A DNA stretch of 11,015 nt from an uncultured Lachnospiraceae bacterium (GCA_910579285.1 CAJTTT010000053.1:1-11015), one strand, 5' to 3'; counted from the first letter of the stretch, positions 1 to 7,203 are shown. The notes: generated by a model not told the origin, from the sequence alone. Program-made: numbers and translations.

Positions 1-1
1 C

Positions 2-48
2 GCAAACCCGCGCTCCGCGCTTTCTGTCCGCCTTCGTCGGACGTTTGC
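2..48. repeat. Nested inverted-repeat element beside thyA 3' end
   Basis: Three nested complementary pairs are visible. GCAAAC (2-7) pairs with GTTTGC (43-48). Inside it GCGC (10-13) pairs with GCGC (17-20), and GTCCG (26-30) pairs with CGGAC (38-42). Together they can fold as a three-way junction. The arms are short, and whether the fold forms is inference. No coding frame is supported here, and the element may continue beyond the left edge. Confidence 0.45.
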
Positions 49-53
49 TCGTT

Positions 54-110
54 AATGGCGCATGAAAAACAAATGCCGCTTCGCGTCGCTTGTTTTTCTT
101 TTGCGCCATT
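54..110 (-). terminator. Long hairpin overlapping the thyA stop codon
   Basis: AATGGCGCA (54-62) is perfectly complementary to 102-110. Next to it GAAAAACAA (64-72) is perfectly complementary to 90-98, and a GC-rich tip lies between. The thyA stop codon (109-111) lies in one arm. No T-run follows the stem in the minus direction, so this is not a textbook intrinsic terminator. It may protect or process the mRNA 3' end, or be part of the repeat element at 2-48. Confidence 0.5.
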
Positions 111-957
111 AGATCGCGACTGGTATGTCTTTGACTTGGGGGCCGGTGGTGTAGTTCTCTACTTTCACATCGTCCCTTGTAAACTGATAAAAGTCTGTAA
201 TTTCAGGATTGAGCCAGAAAGCCGGCGCATCGTAAGCAGGCCTCTCAATCAACTCTTTTATAATAGGAATATGCCTGTCGTAAATATGCGCGTCCGCGAT
301 CACATGAACCAGTTCTCCCACTTCCATGCCGCACACCTGCGCCAGCATGTGCACGAGCACCGCGTACTGCACTACATTCCAGTTGTTTGCCGTCAGCACA
401 TCCTGGGAACGCTGATTTAAGACAGCGTTTAGCGTCAGCTTCTCATGTCCCTTTTTCTGTGTCACATTGAAGGTCATACTGTAAGCACAGGGGTACAGAT
501 TCATCTCGTGCAGATCCTGGTGCACATAGAGATTCGTCATAATCCGGCGGCTGAACGGGTTGTTTTTCAGATCGTAAATCACCCTGTCCACCTGATCCAT
601 CATGCCTTCTTTATATTGATGTTTCACGCCCATCTGATACCCGTAAGCCTTGCCGATACTGCCGTCCTCATCGGCCCACTCGTCCCAGATATGGCTGTGT
701 AAATCATTAATATTATTGGATTTTTGCTGCCAGATCCATAACATCTCGTCTGTTGCGCTCTTAAGAGCTGTCCTGCGAAGCGTCATAATCGGGAACTCCT
801 TAGACAGGTCATAGCGGTTCACCACCCCGAATTTCTTCACGGTGTACGCGCTCTCCCCGTCCGGCCAGCGGGGCCTCACCTTCTCCCCCTCCGTGCTCGT
901 TCCGTTTTCCAGTATATCCTTACACATATCTATAAAAATGTGATCTGCCAGACTCAC
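109..957 (-). CDS. thyA: Thymidylate synthase (ThyA, B. subtilis-type)
   Basis: This enzyme methylates dUMP to dTMP using 5,10-methylenetetrahydrofolate, the cytoplasmic de novo route to thymidine for DNA. The 282 residues match the usual family length. Visible signatures are the substrate-phosphate arginines in NPFSRR (133-138), the catalytic cysteine Cys157 in LYPCAYS, QRSQD (182-186), the nucleotide-binding Asn194 in NNWNVVQY, and DAHIYDRH (222-229). WIWQQKSNNINDL and the end pattern (NPEITDFYQFTRDD) resemble B. subtilis ThyA more than E. coli ThyA. Ala follows the catalytic Cys, where E. coli has His. The start is GTG at 957, with GGAG about eight bases upstream; the next in-frame ATG is ten codons later and would trim the first helix. 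It stands alone: no dihydrofolate reductase gene is visible beside it. Confidence 0.95.
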   Translation of the reverse strand: MSLADHIFIDMCKDILENGTSTEGEKVRPRWPDGESAYTVKKFGVVNRYDLSKEFPIMTLRRTALKSATDEMLWIWQQKSNNINDLHSHIWDEWADEDGSIGKAYGYQMGVKHQYKEGMMDQVDRVIYDLKNNPFSRRIMTNLYVHQDLHEMNLYPCAYSMTFNVTQKKGHEKLTLNAVLNQRSQDVLTANNWNVVQYAVLVHMLAQVCGMEVGELVHVIADAHIYDRHIPIIKELIERPAYDAPAFWLNPEITDFYQFTRDDVKVENYTTGPQVKDIPVAI

Positions 958-968
958 TCCCCGTTCTC

Positions 969-1000
969 CATTCCTTTTATATTATGTAAACCGTTTTTCC
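969..1000 (-). promoter_or_regulatory. Possible thyA promoter
   Basis: On the minus strand a TTTGGA-like -35 is followed after about 16 bases by TATAAA, a short distance before the thyA ribosome site. The -35 match is weak and the exact boxes are uncertain. The call rests mainly on position: hairpins separate thyA from the upstream gene, so a local promoter is expected. Confidence 0.35.
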
Positions 1001-1041
1001 AAACTCACGCCATAAAAATAATTCACAGCGTAAACCATTCA

Positions 1042-1068
1042 GGAAGAATGCGTTCTTTGCATTCTTCC
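1042..1068 (-). repeat. Perfect 10-bp hairpin between the nuclease gene and thyA
   Basis: GGAAGAATGC (1042-1051) and GCATTCTTCC (1059-1068) are perfectly complementary around a 7-base loop. It is the second of two consecutive hairpins downstream of the nuclease gene on the minus strand. No T-run follows directly, so it may act as a secondary terminator, an mRNA 3' stabiliser or a thyA leader structure. Confidence 0.5.
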
Positions 1069-1079
1069 GAACATAATAT

Positions 1080-1120
1080 AGTTGTACTTGGGCATCGTCC
1101 TCCGATGCCCTAGTGCAACT
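1080..1120 (-). terminator. Terminator-like hairpin after the nuclease gene
   Basis: Arms 1080-1097 and 1103-1120 are complementary at 16 of 18 positions, one of the two exceptions being a possible G-U pair, with a 5-base loop. The stem begins immediately after the stop codon (1121-1123). In the minus direction it is followed by ATATTATGTTC, which is only moderately T-rich, so termination is likely but not textbook. Confidence 0.6.
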
Positions 1121-2722
1121 TTATGTTCTGTCCCACTTGTCGCAAAGCGAATTGATCTGATCCGCAAACCGCGCCAGATCTTTGTTTGCGCCGCCCTCGT
1201 TCTTGTGAATAACGGCGATAAGCCTCTGCCCGCTTGCCAAAAGCCTTGCAAAGACATCGGAGATACCGCGCCCCCTCTTTTTGATGGCAACAGGCTCCGC
1301 CTCGTGTATCAGCTCACCGCTTATCAGATCGTACCTTGTACCGCTGTAAGGCGCATATGCATCCAGCCCGTGCTCCACTTTCAGACACTCCGTAAAGAGC
1401 TTGCAGACGCTGTCCTCGCCGTGTACTACAAATACCTTATCCGGCTTTTTCTCAAAACCGTTCACCCAATTCAGAAGTCCGTTCTTGTCCGCGTGGCCGC
1501 TCATACCTACCAGCTTCGTAATATCAGCCCGAATCTCGATCGGCTCCCCGAAAAGCTTCACCTCTTTCGCTCCCTCCACAAGCATTCTGCCGAGGGTTCC
1601 CACAGCCTGGTATCCCACAAAGAGAATCGTGCACTCCGGCCGCCACAGATTATGTTTCAGATGATGCCTGATGCGGCCCGCCTCACACATGCCGGAGGCT
1701 GATATAATCACTTTCGGCGTATGTTCAAAGTTGATCGCCTTGGATTCATCACTTGTAATGGCAAGCCTCAGTCCCGGGAAAGTGATCGGGTTGATCCCCT
1801 TTCTGACCAGAGCCATCGCCTCCTCGTCAAAGCATCTGGCTTCATTCTTATGAAAAATGCCTGTAGCCTCCACCGCCAGCGGGCTGTCCACATAGACCGG
1901 GAAATTTTCGTGGCCTTTTACCAGCCTGTCCGCTTTGATCTGCCGCAGGAAATAGAGCATTTCCTGCGTTCTGCCCACCGCAAAGGAGGGAATCACCACG
2001 TTTCCGCCCCTGTCAAAGGTGGTCTGTAATATCTTCGTCAGCTCTTCCACATAATCCACTTTCTCAGAGGAATGCAGTCTGTCTCCGTAGGTGGATTCCA
2101 TCACCACAAAATCCGCCTCCGCCGTATTGATCGGGTCTTTTATCAGAGGCTGCTCACTGTTCCCGATATCCCCGGAAAACACGAGCTTCTTCGTCACACT
2201 GCCTTCCGTCGCCCAGACTTCGATACTGGAAGAGCCGAGCAGATGCCCGATATCCGTAAAACGGATCTTTATATTTTCACATACCGTCACTTCACTGTTA
2301 TAGTCGCAGGGGATGAGACACCTGATCGCCCCGTCCGCATCCTCCATCGAGTAGAGAGGTTCTATCAGATCATTCTGTGCACTTCTCTTCGCCTTGCGGT
2401 TTTTCCACTCTGCCTCCTGCATCTGGATATGGGCACAGTCACGCAGCATAATACTGCACAGATCGCAGGTTGGCGCCGTTGCAAAGATCTGTCCCCGGAA
2501 ACCTCTGGCATACAAAAGCGGCAGAAGACCCGAATGGTCTACATGCGCATGGGTCAGGAACACATAATCTATAAGCGCCTCATCTACCGGCAGTTCACAG
2601 TTTTCAAATACATTTGCCCCCTGCTCCATACCGTAATCCACCAGAATATTTTTATCGCCTACACGAAGATAATGGCAGCTTCCCGTCACCTCGTGGGCAG
2701 CTCCGATAAACATCAGCTCCAT
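1121..2722 (-). CDS. Beta-CASP metallo-beta-lactamase-fold RNA hydrolase
   Basis: This belongs to the metallo-beta-lactamase plus beta-CASP family (CPSF73-like, YsaF/YhaM-unrelated RNases), which cut RNA with two zinc ions in the cytoplasm. The zinc site HAHVDH is at 58-63, with further metal ligands His160 (DIGHLLGS), Asp185 (FSGDIG) and His434 (VVHGE). The beta-CASP part spans roughly 210-400 and carries ESTYGDR (209-215) and SASGMCEAGRIRHH (341-354). MSGHAD (407-412) begins the Zn-dependent RNA-metabolism (RMMBL-type) segment. About 55 further residues at the C-terminus are basic, then helical, and may aid RNA binding. At 533 residues it fits the bacterial family. The start ATG is preceded by AGGGAGGG at seven bases. 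It forms a single-gene unit with its own promoter and 3' hairpin. The true substrate cannot be read from sequence. Confidence 0.88.
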   Translation of the reverse strand: MELMFIGAAHEVTGSCHYLRVGDKNILVDYGMEQGANVFENCELPVDEALIDYVFLTHAHVDHSGLLPLLYARGFRGQIFATAPTCDLCSIMLRDCAHIQMQEAEWKNRKAKRSAQNDLIEPLYSMEDADGAIRCLIPCDYNSEVTVCENIKIRFTDIGHLLGSSSIEVWATEGSVTKKLVFSGDIGNSEQPLIKDPINTAEADFVVMESTYGDRLHSSEKVDYVEELTKILQTTFDRGGNVVIPSFAVGRTQEMLYFLRQIKADRLVKGHENFPVYVDSPLAVEATGIFHKNEARCFDEEAMALVRKGINPITFPGLRLAITSDESKAINFEHTPKVIISASGMCEAGRIRHHLKHNLWRPECTILFVGYQAVGTLGRMLVEGAKEVKLFGEPIEIRADITKLVGMSGHADKNGLLNWVNGFEKKPDKVFVVHGEDSVCKLFTECLKVEHGLDAYAPYSGTRYDLISGELIHEAEPVAIKKRGRGISDVFARLLASGQRLIAVIHKNEGGANKDLARFADQINSLCDKWDRT

Positions 2723-2747
2723 ACAATACCCTCCCTAATCTTAATTT

Positions 2748-2776
2748 ATCATACCATTTTTTTCTGAAAGCGTAAA
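2748..2776 (-). promoter_or_regulatory. Promoter of the beta-CASP nuclease gene
   Basis: On the minus strand TTTACG (2771-2776) and TATGAT (2748-2753) are separated by exactly 17 bases. The -10 is preceded by TGG, giving an extended -10. The predicted start lies about 20 bases before the ribosome site of the nuclease gene. Confidence 0.6.
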
Positions 2777-2880
2777 TCTTTTCGGGGATTTCTTTTCAGA
2801 TTTCTCATACCCGTTTGGCCTTTGCCCCCGCCAAAACAGGTATCTCCTAAGTCTCAACATCCCCCTCCTTCTCCATACTA

Positions 2881-2901
2881 TATAATAAACCCCTGATGAG
2901 G
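2881..2901 (+). promoter_or_regulatory. -10 box and ribosome site of the ytaF-like gene
   Basis: A perfect TATAAT lies at 2881-2886, 24 bases before the ATG, and GATGAGG (2895-2901) is the ribosome site nine bases before it. The 5' leader would be very short. No good -35 is seen upstream, where the DNA is a pyrimidine-rich run. Confidence 0.5.
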
Positions 2902-2910
2902 TAAATTCCC

Positions 2911-3546
2911 ATGTCCTTTTCGATTTCTTCCCTGCTGCTTTTTCTGGTGGCAGTTTCTCTGGATTCCCTGACAGCCGGATTTTCCTACGGCACCGGGCGG
3001 GTGCATATCAAAGCCCTTTCCCTTCTTATTTTAGCCTGCGTTCCGGCTCTTTTCATCACTGCTGCAGGCGGACTCGGTGAAATCCTTGGTTCCCTGCTGC
3101 CTCCCGGCGTCCTTCCCTTTCTCTCCTTTTTCATGCTGGCCGCAATCGGCATCGCAAAGCTTCTGGAAAGTCTGATCCGCAGCATAGCAAAAAAGCACCC
3201 CAGTCTCATGGGAAACTGGGGCTGTCAGATCAAACAGATCAATATCATCTTTACGGTCTACCTTTCGCCGGAAGAGGCAAACCGCACAGATGTCCAGGTG
3301 CTGAGTGCAAAGGAAGCGCTGCTTTTAAGCCTTGCCCTCTCCCTTGACAGTGTTCTTGTGGGAATGGCTTTCCCGGCTGCAGACATTCCCCGGCTCACCC
3401 TGTTTCTCTCCGCCACCCTTTTTAATCTGCTCCTGTTTATAACCGGCTGCCTTTCGGGCCGTATTCTCTCCCGCATGCTGCGCATCGATCTTTCCTGGCT
3501 CTCCGGACTGTGCCTTCTGCTCCTGGCCTTCCGCGCGTTGGCTTGA
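2911..3546 (+). CDS. ytaF: YtaF/MntP-family membrane protein
   Basis: This is a polytopic inner-membrane protein of 211 residues with about six hydrophobic helices. It is built as two homologous halves, as in the DUF204/MntP family. The repeat signature is AVSLDS at 14-19 followed by TAGFSYG, and ALSLDS at 142-147 followed by VLVGMAF; the acidic residues in these pairs are the family's conserved intramembrane positions. MntP members export Mn2+, while the B. subtilis member YtaF is annotated as a sporulation membrane protein of unknown transport role. The hydrophilic central loop (about 90-135) fits the YtaF version, which is longer than MntP. It is the only plus-strand protein gene in the window and converges on the cation ATPase gene, 82 bp apart. 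Its last seven codons show similarity to the tandem repeat that follows. The substrate is not decided by sequence. Confidence 0.8.
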   Translation: MSFSISSLLLFLVAVSLDSLTAGFSYGTGRVHIKALSLLILACVPALFITAAGGLGEILGSLLPPGVLPFLSFFMLAAIGIAKLLESLIRSIAKKHPSLMGNWGCQIKQINIIFTVYLSPEEANRTDVQVLSAKEALLLSLALSLDSVLVGMAFPAADIPRLTLFLSATLFNLLLFITGCLSGRILSRMLRIDLSWLSGLCLLLLAFRALA

Positions 3547-3658
3547 GTCCGCTTCTCTCCCCGCTTTCCGCGCACTGGCCTGCGTCCGCTTCTCTCCCCG
3601 CTTTCCGCGCACTGGCCTGCTCCTTCTTCTACTCCCGGCTTTCCGCGCACTGACATGC
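3526..3658. repeat. Degenerate 37-bp tandem repeat at converging gene ends
   Basis: Two 37-bp units, 3547-3583 and 3584-3620, are identical. A third diverged unit (3621-3658) shares the core GCTTTCCGCGCACTG. The last 21 bp of the ytaF-like gene (3526-3546) match the unit core at 16 of 21 positions, a fourth, older copy. The ytaF stop (3544-3546) falls in the first copy and the ATPase stop (3629-3631) in the last, so the array fills the whole 82-bp gap and encodes both C-termini. The unit length is not a multiple of three. No strong terminator hairpin is visible. Confidence 0.85.
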
Positions 3659-6349
3659 CCGGGATCCCGCCGGCACACCTGCCATCCCTACAATCACCAG
3701 CAGCTCATGCACCAGAAGCGGCGTGACGGAAAGCGCCATCAGACGAATCCACTCCTCTACGGTCAGACGCACGGTGCCGAAAAGCGCCACGAGAATCGGA
3801 ATCTCCGTCACCGCTGCCTGCAGGACAATGCCAACCGCAAGGGCCAGCAGCATCTGGGGATTACCCTTGTGGTCCATCCGAAATACAGAGCGGTTCACAT
3901 CCCGCATCCCGATGGCATGGAAAAGCTGACTGATACCGAGCACCGTGAACGCGTGAGTCTGCGCTCTGGCAAGGACAGCCGATATCTTCAGTCCTTCCAA
4001 TATATTATGTAAACTAACAGGCAGACCTTCCATCACAATGCGGTCATAGGGAACTTTCAAAAATGCCGCCAGACTGATCCCGCCAATCACCACACCATAG
4101 CAGATCACACACATAAGCCCGCCTCTTGCAAACAGCGACTCATCACTTTGTCTCGGCGGTTCCCGCATCAGACTCTCAGTGTCGTTGTCATCCACTCCCA
4201 GCGCAAGCGCGGGCAGCGAGTCTGTAATCAGATTAATCCAAAGAATGAACCCTGCAGTCAGCGGCACCGGCAGCCCTGCCACAATTGTCAGAAGCATGGT
4301 GAGGATTTCTCCCAGATTGGAGGAGAGGAGAAACAACACCGATTTGCGTATATTCTCATATATGCCCCGGCCCTCCCGTATGGCTGTATGGATCGTTGCC
4401 ACATTGTCATCCATCAGCACAAAGTCCGCCGCACCCCTGGCTACGTCAGTTCCCCCTTGTCCCATAGCAATGCCGATATCCGCCGCCTGCAGGGAAGGCG
4501 CGTCATTGACCCCGTCCCCGGTCATGGCTACTGTTTTATGTAAACTTCTGTACCCCTCCACAATCCTTACTTTATGCTCCGGCGTCACCCGGGCAAACAC
4601 TTTAAGCTGCGGCAGCCTCTGCAAAAAGCTCTGCTCCTTCAGATGATCCAGTTCCCGTCCTGTGATGCACTCTTCCGCGCGGTTTGCAATTCCGAGCTGT
4701 CTGGCAATGGAAAAGGCCGTGTCGGGATGATCTCCCGTGATCATCACCGTGGAAACTCCCGCCTGTGCAAAGCCCTGTACCGCAGCAAGCGCCTCCGGCC
4801 TGACCGGGTCCTGCATACTAACAAAACCAAGAAACACCATACCCTTCTCTTTCATGCCTCCCTCCGGCTCCATCGCCAGCGCAAGCACACGCCGTCCCTC
4901 TCCCATCAGACGTTTCTGTACGCCAAGCAGCCGCTCCCGCTCCATCACGGTAAGCGCTGCCATCCGGCCATCCCTGAAACAACTCTCACAGTTTTCCAGA
5001 ATGCGTTCTGCCGCGCCCTTCGTATAAGCGGTCTGCCCGTTTCCCTCCCTGTGCAGTGTTGTCATCATTTTCCGTTCAGCATCAAAGCCGATCTCATTGA
5101 TGCGGGGATGCCGCTCCCGGATCCGCTCCACATTGACACCGCAGTCCTGCGCCATGTGGAGGAGCGCCAGTTCTGTCGGATCCCCAAGCCCTTCCTCCCC
5201 GGACTCCGCATCGTTGCAGAGCACACAGCCCAGGAGAAAATGACCTGCGCAGGACTGGTGCTCCCCGGCATCCGCCGTCTCCTGAAAAAACGCGGCAAGC
5301 CCCTCCCTCTCCGTGAGTTTTCCATCCAGGTAACACTCCATCACCGTCATTTTATTCTGAGTCAGCGTGCCAGTCTTGTCCGAACAGACAACCTCTACCG
5401 CCCCCAGCGTTTCCACTGCCGAAAGCCTGCGCACAATGGTTTTGGCCTTCACCATACGGGACACACTCAACGCCAGCACAATCGTCACAATGGCGGGAAG
5501 GCCTTCCGGCACAGCAGCAACCGCCAGAGACACGGAAGTCAGCAACATGTCTCCCACATCCCGCCTCTGCATCAGCGCCACAACAAAGAGAAGCACACAG
5601 ATCCCCACTGCCAGAGCGCTCAACACCTTCCCCAGCTCTCCAAGCCTCACCTGCAGCGGCGTCAGTTTTTCCTTATGCCCGTGCAGCATGTCCGCTATAT
5701 GTCCGACCCGCGTATCCATGCCCGTGGCAGTCACCACACCGAGGCCGCGCCCTTTCGTTACATAGGTGGACATGTAAACCATATTCCTGCTGCTGGTATC
5801 CGCCGTCTCCTTCTCAATATAGCCCGCTTCTTTTTCTACCGGCACAGACTCTCCTGTTAGGGTAGACTCTTCCGCAAAAAGCCCAATACTTTCTATTAAC
5901 CGCAAATCAGCCGGCACCCGGTTTCCCGACTCCAAAACGACAATGTCACCAGGTACAAGCTCCTGTGCCGGGATAATATGGTGGGTGCCGTCCCGCAGAA
6001 CCGTCGTTCTCGGTTCCGATATCTGTTTCAAGGCTTCCACCGCGCGCCCCGCCTTGCCCTCCTGGATGATTCCCACTGCCGCGTTCAGCGCAACCACCGC
6101 CACAATAATAATGGCGTCCCCAAATTCATACAACATCATGGAAATCGCCATAGCTACCATCAGAATCAAAATCAGCGGATCGTTCAGCTGCGCTGCAATT
6201 CTTGCGGCAAGACTCTTTTTTTCCTGATCCTTTAACCGATTCGGCCCATACTTCGTCCTGCGCTCTGCAATTTTGGCCGCGCCCAGCCCTCTCTCCGCGT
6301 CTGTCTGCAATCCTCGGATTGTCTCCGATACGCTTCTGTTCTCATACAT
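3629..6349 (-). CDS. Calcium-transporting P-type ATPase (P2 type)
   Basis: This ATP-driven cation pump (906 residues, full length) most probably exports Ca2+ across the cytoplasmic membrane. Domains in order: N-terminal cation-ATPase segment (1-50), M1-M2 (about 55-95), actuator loop with TGES (165-168), M3-M4 with PEGLPA (281-286), phosphorylation site DKTGTLT with Asp324, nucleotide-binding domain with KGAAE (444-448), hinge TGDGVND (610-616), and M5-M10 (about 670-890). SERCA-like ion ligands are kept: Glu282 in M4, Asn678 and Glu681 in M5 (SSNLGE), and Asn706, Thr709 and Asp710 in M6 (WINLITD). In M8 the SERCA glutamate position appears to be replaced (GISQLFHA), as in other bacterial pumps, so one or two ions per cycle is open. 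The start ATG has GGGAGGA seven bases upstream. The C-terminal residues SRACQCAESRE come from the tandem repeat. No regulator or riboswitch is seen upstream. Confidence 0.92.
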   Translation of the reverse strand: MYENRSVSETIRGLQTDAERGLGAAKIAERRTKYGPNRLKDQEKKSLAARIAAQLNDPLILILMVAMAISMMLYEFGDAIIIVAVVALNAAVGIIQEGKAGRAVEALKQISEPRTTVLRDGTHHIIPAQELVPGDIVVLESGNRVPADLRLIESIGLFAEESTLTGESVPVEKEAGYIEKETADTSSRNMVYMSTYVTKGRGLGVVTATGMDTRVGHIADMLHGHKEKLTPLQVRLGELGKVLSALAVGICVLLFVVALMQRRDVGDMLLTSVSLAVAAVPEGLPAIVTIVLALSVSRMVKAKTIVRRLSAVETLGAVEVVCSDKTGTLTQNKMTVMECYLDGKLTEREGLAAFFQETADAGEHQSCAGHFLLGCVLCNDAESGEEGLGDPTELALLHMAQDCGVNVERIRERHPRINEIGFDAERKMMTTLHREGNGQTAYTKGAAERILENCESCFRDGRMAALTVMERERLLGVQKRLMGEGRRVLALAMEPEGGMKEKGMVFLGFVSMQDPVRPEALAAVQGFAQAGVSTVMITGDHPDTAFSIARQLGIANRAEECITGRELDHLKEQSFLQRLPQLKVFARVTPEHKVRIVEGYRSLHKTVAMTGDGVNDAPSLQAADIGIAMGQGGTDVARGAADFVLMDDNVATIHTAIREGRGIYENIRKSVLFLLSSNLGEILTMLLTIVAGLPVPLTAGFILWINLITDSLPALALGVDDNDTESLMREPPRQSDESLFARGGLMCVICYGVVIGGISLAAFLKVPYDRIVMEGLPVSLHNILEGLKISAVLARAQTHAFTVLGISQLFHAIGMRDVNRSVFRMDHKGNPQMLLALAVGIVLQAAVTEIPILVALFGTVRLTVEEWIRLMALSVTPLLVHELLVIVGMAGVPAGSRACQCAESRE

Positions 6350-6437
6350 ACGCCTGTCCTCCCGTCATTTCTAAGCCCTGTCCATAACCGCCATACCCAC
6401 AACCCCGAAAAAGGCTTGTCACTTCTTTTTTAAGATA

Positions 6438-6607
6438 TGCGCGAATAAGCAGAGTTAGAAGTAAATAGAAGTAAAACGAATGCTTGCATACGATTTTGCT
6501 TCTATTTGCTTATAACGAGCAACGCGAACGAGAAATGCACAGCATTTCGAGTCTGCTTATGAGCGGAGCCAGAAATAGATAGAAGCAAAACGAATGCTTG
6601 CATACGA
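6438..6607. repeat. Structured repeat region between greA and the ATPase gene
   Basis: Outer arms ATAAGCAGA (6445-6453) and TCTGCTTAT (6552-6560) are a perfect inverted repeat. They enclose a long hairpin (6459-6483 with 6486-6511, about 22 pairs, one bulge, two G-U pairs if read as plus-strand RNA) and a small hairpin GAAATGC/GCATTTC (6532-6538, 6542-6548). This makes a potential three-way junction. A 28-bp direct repeat, 6466-6493 and 6580-6607, differs at one base. The 11 bases 6494-6504 are perfectly complementary to 6580-6590, allowing an alternative pairing. No coding frame is supported. It could be an intergenic repeat family, a remnant of a small non-autonomous element, or an untranslated RNA structure. 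Confidence 0.65.
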
Positions 6608-6635
6608 AAAGGAGCCTCTGTATGTTAGAAGCTCC
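6607..6635 (-). terminator. Intrinsic terminator of greA
   Basis: On the minus strand an 8-bp stem (6628-6635 with 6611-6618, one G-U pair) with a 9-base loop is followed directly by TTTT. The greA stop codon (6625-6627) lies in the loop, so the gene ends inside its own terminator. The T-run overlaps the edge of the neighbouring 28-bp repeat copy. Confidence 0.7.
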
Positions 6636-7128
6636 TCAACTTATCTGTTCCGTCATCAATTGTATTTTCAATGGATTTTACCACCACATAGTAACCTCCG
6701 CCGCCGCTCAACTCCACATAAACGCGGTCGCCCGCCTTGTGGCCGAGCAGAGCCTTGCCAAGCGGTGATTCCGTGCTGATCAGTCCCTCAAGGGAATTGC
6801 CCCTCACCGTTGTCACCAGCTTGTATTTCTCCGTGAGGTTATCCTCCTCAAAAAAGACTTCCACCGTATTGTTCATTCCGATTTCATCCTCTGCGGATTC
6901 GTCAGACACAATCACGGCAGTTTTTATCATCCGCTCCAGATAGCGAATGCGGCTCTCATTCTGGTTTTTCACTTTTTTCGCCGCATGATACTCAAAGTTC
7001 TCGCTCAGATCGCCGTGTGCCCTGGCTGTCTTCACATCTTCCAAAGCCTCCCGGCGCACCACCAGCTTGCGGTATTCGATCTCTTCCTCCATCTTGCGGA
7101 TATCCTGTTTTGTCAATTCGTTATGCAT
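6625..7128 (-). CDS. greA: GreA/GreB-family transcript cleavage factor
   Basis: The protein enters the secondary channel of RNA polymerase and stimulates cleavage of backtracked RNA, rescuing stalled elongation. The N-terminal half is a coiled-coil hairpin whose tip carries ARAHGDLSENFEYHAA. Asp40 and Glu43, counted from the start chosen here, are the acidic residues that act in the polymerase active site. The C-terminal FKBP-like domain has SPLGKALLGHKAGDRV near 121-136. The open frame extends to 7152 through a TTG, but the ATG at 7128 has GAGG six bases upstream and the TTG has none, so 167 residues are preferred. The length is slightly above the usual 158. It lies 75 bp downstream of the small gene, with a hairpin between and no clear promoter of its own. 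Read-through from that gene may drive it. Confidence 0.9.
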   Translation of the reverse strand: MHNELTKQDIRKMEEEIEYRKLVVRREALEDVKTARAHGDLSENFEYHAAKKVKNQNESRIRYLERMIKTAVIVSDESAEDEIGMNNTVEVFFEEDNLTEKYKLVTTVRGNSLEGLISTESPLGKALLGHKAGDRVYVELSGGGGYYVVVKSIENTIDDGTDKLRSF

Positions 7129-7160
7129 GATAGTCCTCGTTTCAGAGCACAAATTGAATA

Positions 7161-7183
7161 GCTGTGCGGAAGAACCGCACAGC
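7161..7183 (-). terminator. Hairpin between the small gene and greA
   Basis: GCTGTGCGG (7161-7169) and CCGCACAGC (7175-7183) form a perfect 9-bp GC-rich stem with a 5-base loop. In the minus direction it is followed by TATTCAATTTG, a weak T-rich tail. It lies 20 bases after the small-gene stop and 32 bases before the greA start. It is probably a partial terminator that lowers greA expression relative to the small gene. Confidence 0.55.
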
Positions 7184-7203
7184 AGCTTAATGTTTGCTCT
7201 GAT

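Noticed and set aside
2072..2767. A 231-codon plus-strand frame opposite the nuclease gene
   Set aside because: It overlaps the zinc-site coding part of the beta-CASP gene and shows no family features; it is a shadow frame.
3258..3678. Minus-strand frames running from the tandem repeat into the ytaF-like gene
   Set aside because: Their Arg/Gly/Glu-rich repeats come from reading the 37-bp units in other frames. They oppose the well-supported YtaF-like gene.
4574..5860. A 428-codon open frame on the plus strand inside the ATPase gene
   Set aside because: The minus strand carries every P-type ATPase motif through this stretch. The antisense product has no recognisable fold and no convincing ribosome site.
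6350..6440. Metal riboswitch upstream of the cation ATPase
   Set aside because: I looked for a conserved Mn2+ (yybP-ykoY) or Mg2+ aptamer pattern and saw neither. The hairpins further upstream do not match those I know.
6463..6607. CRISPR array suggested by the 28-bp direct repeat
   Set aside because: Only two copies exist, the gap of 86 bp is too long for a spacer and is itself full of complementary arms, and no cas gene is present.
6438..6607. Insertion sequence or transposase remnant
   Set aside because: No transposase-like frame, and the inverted arms are internal rather than terminal with a flanking target duplication. A small non-autonomous element remains possible but unproven.
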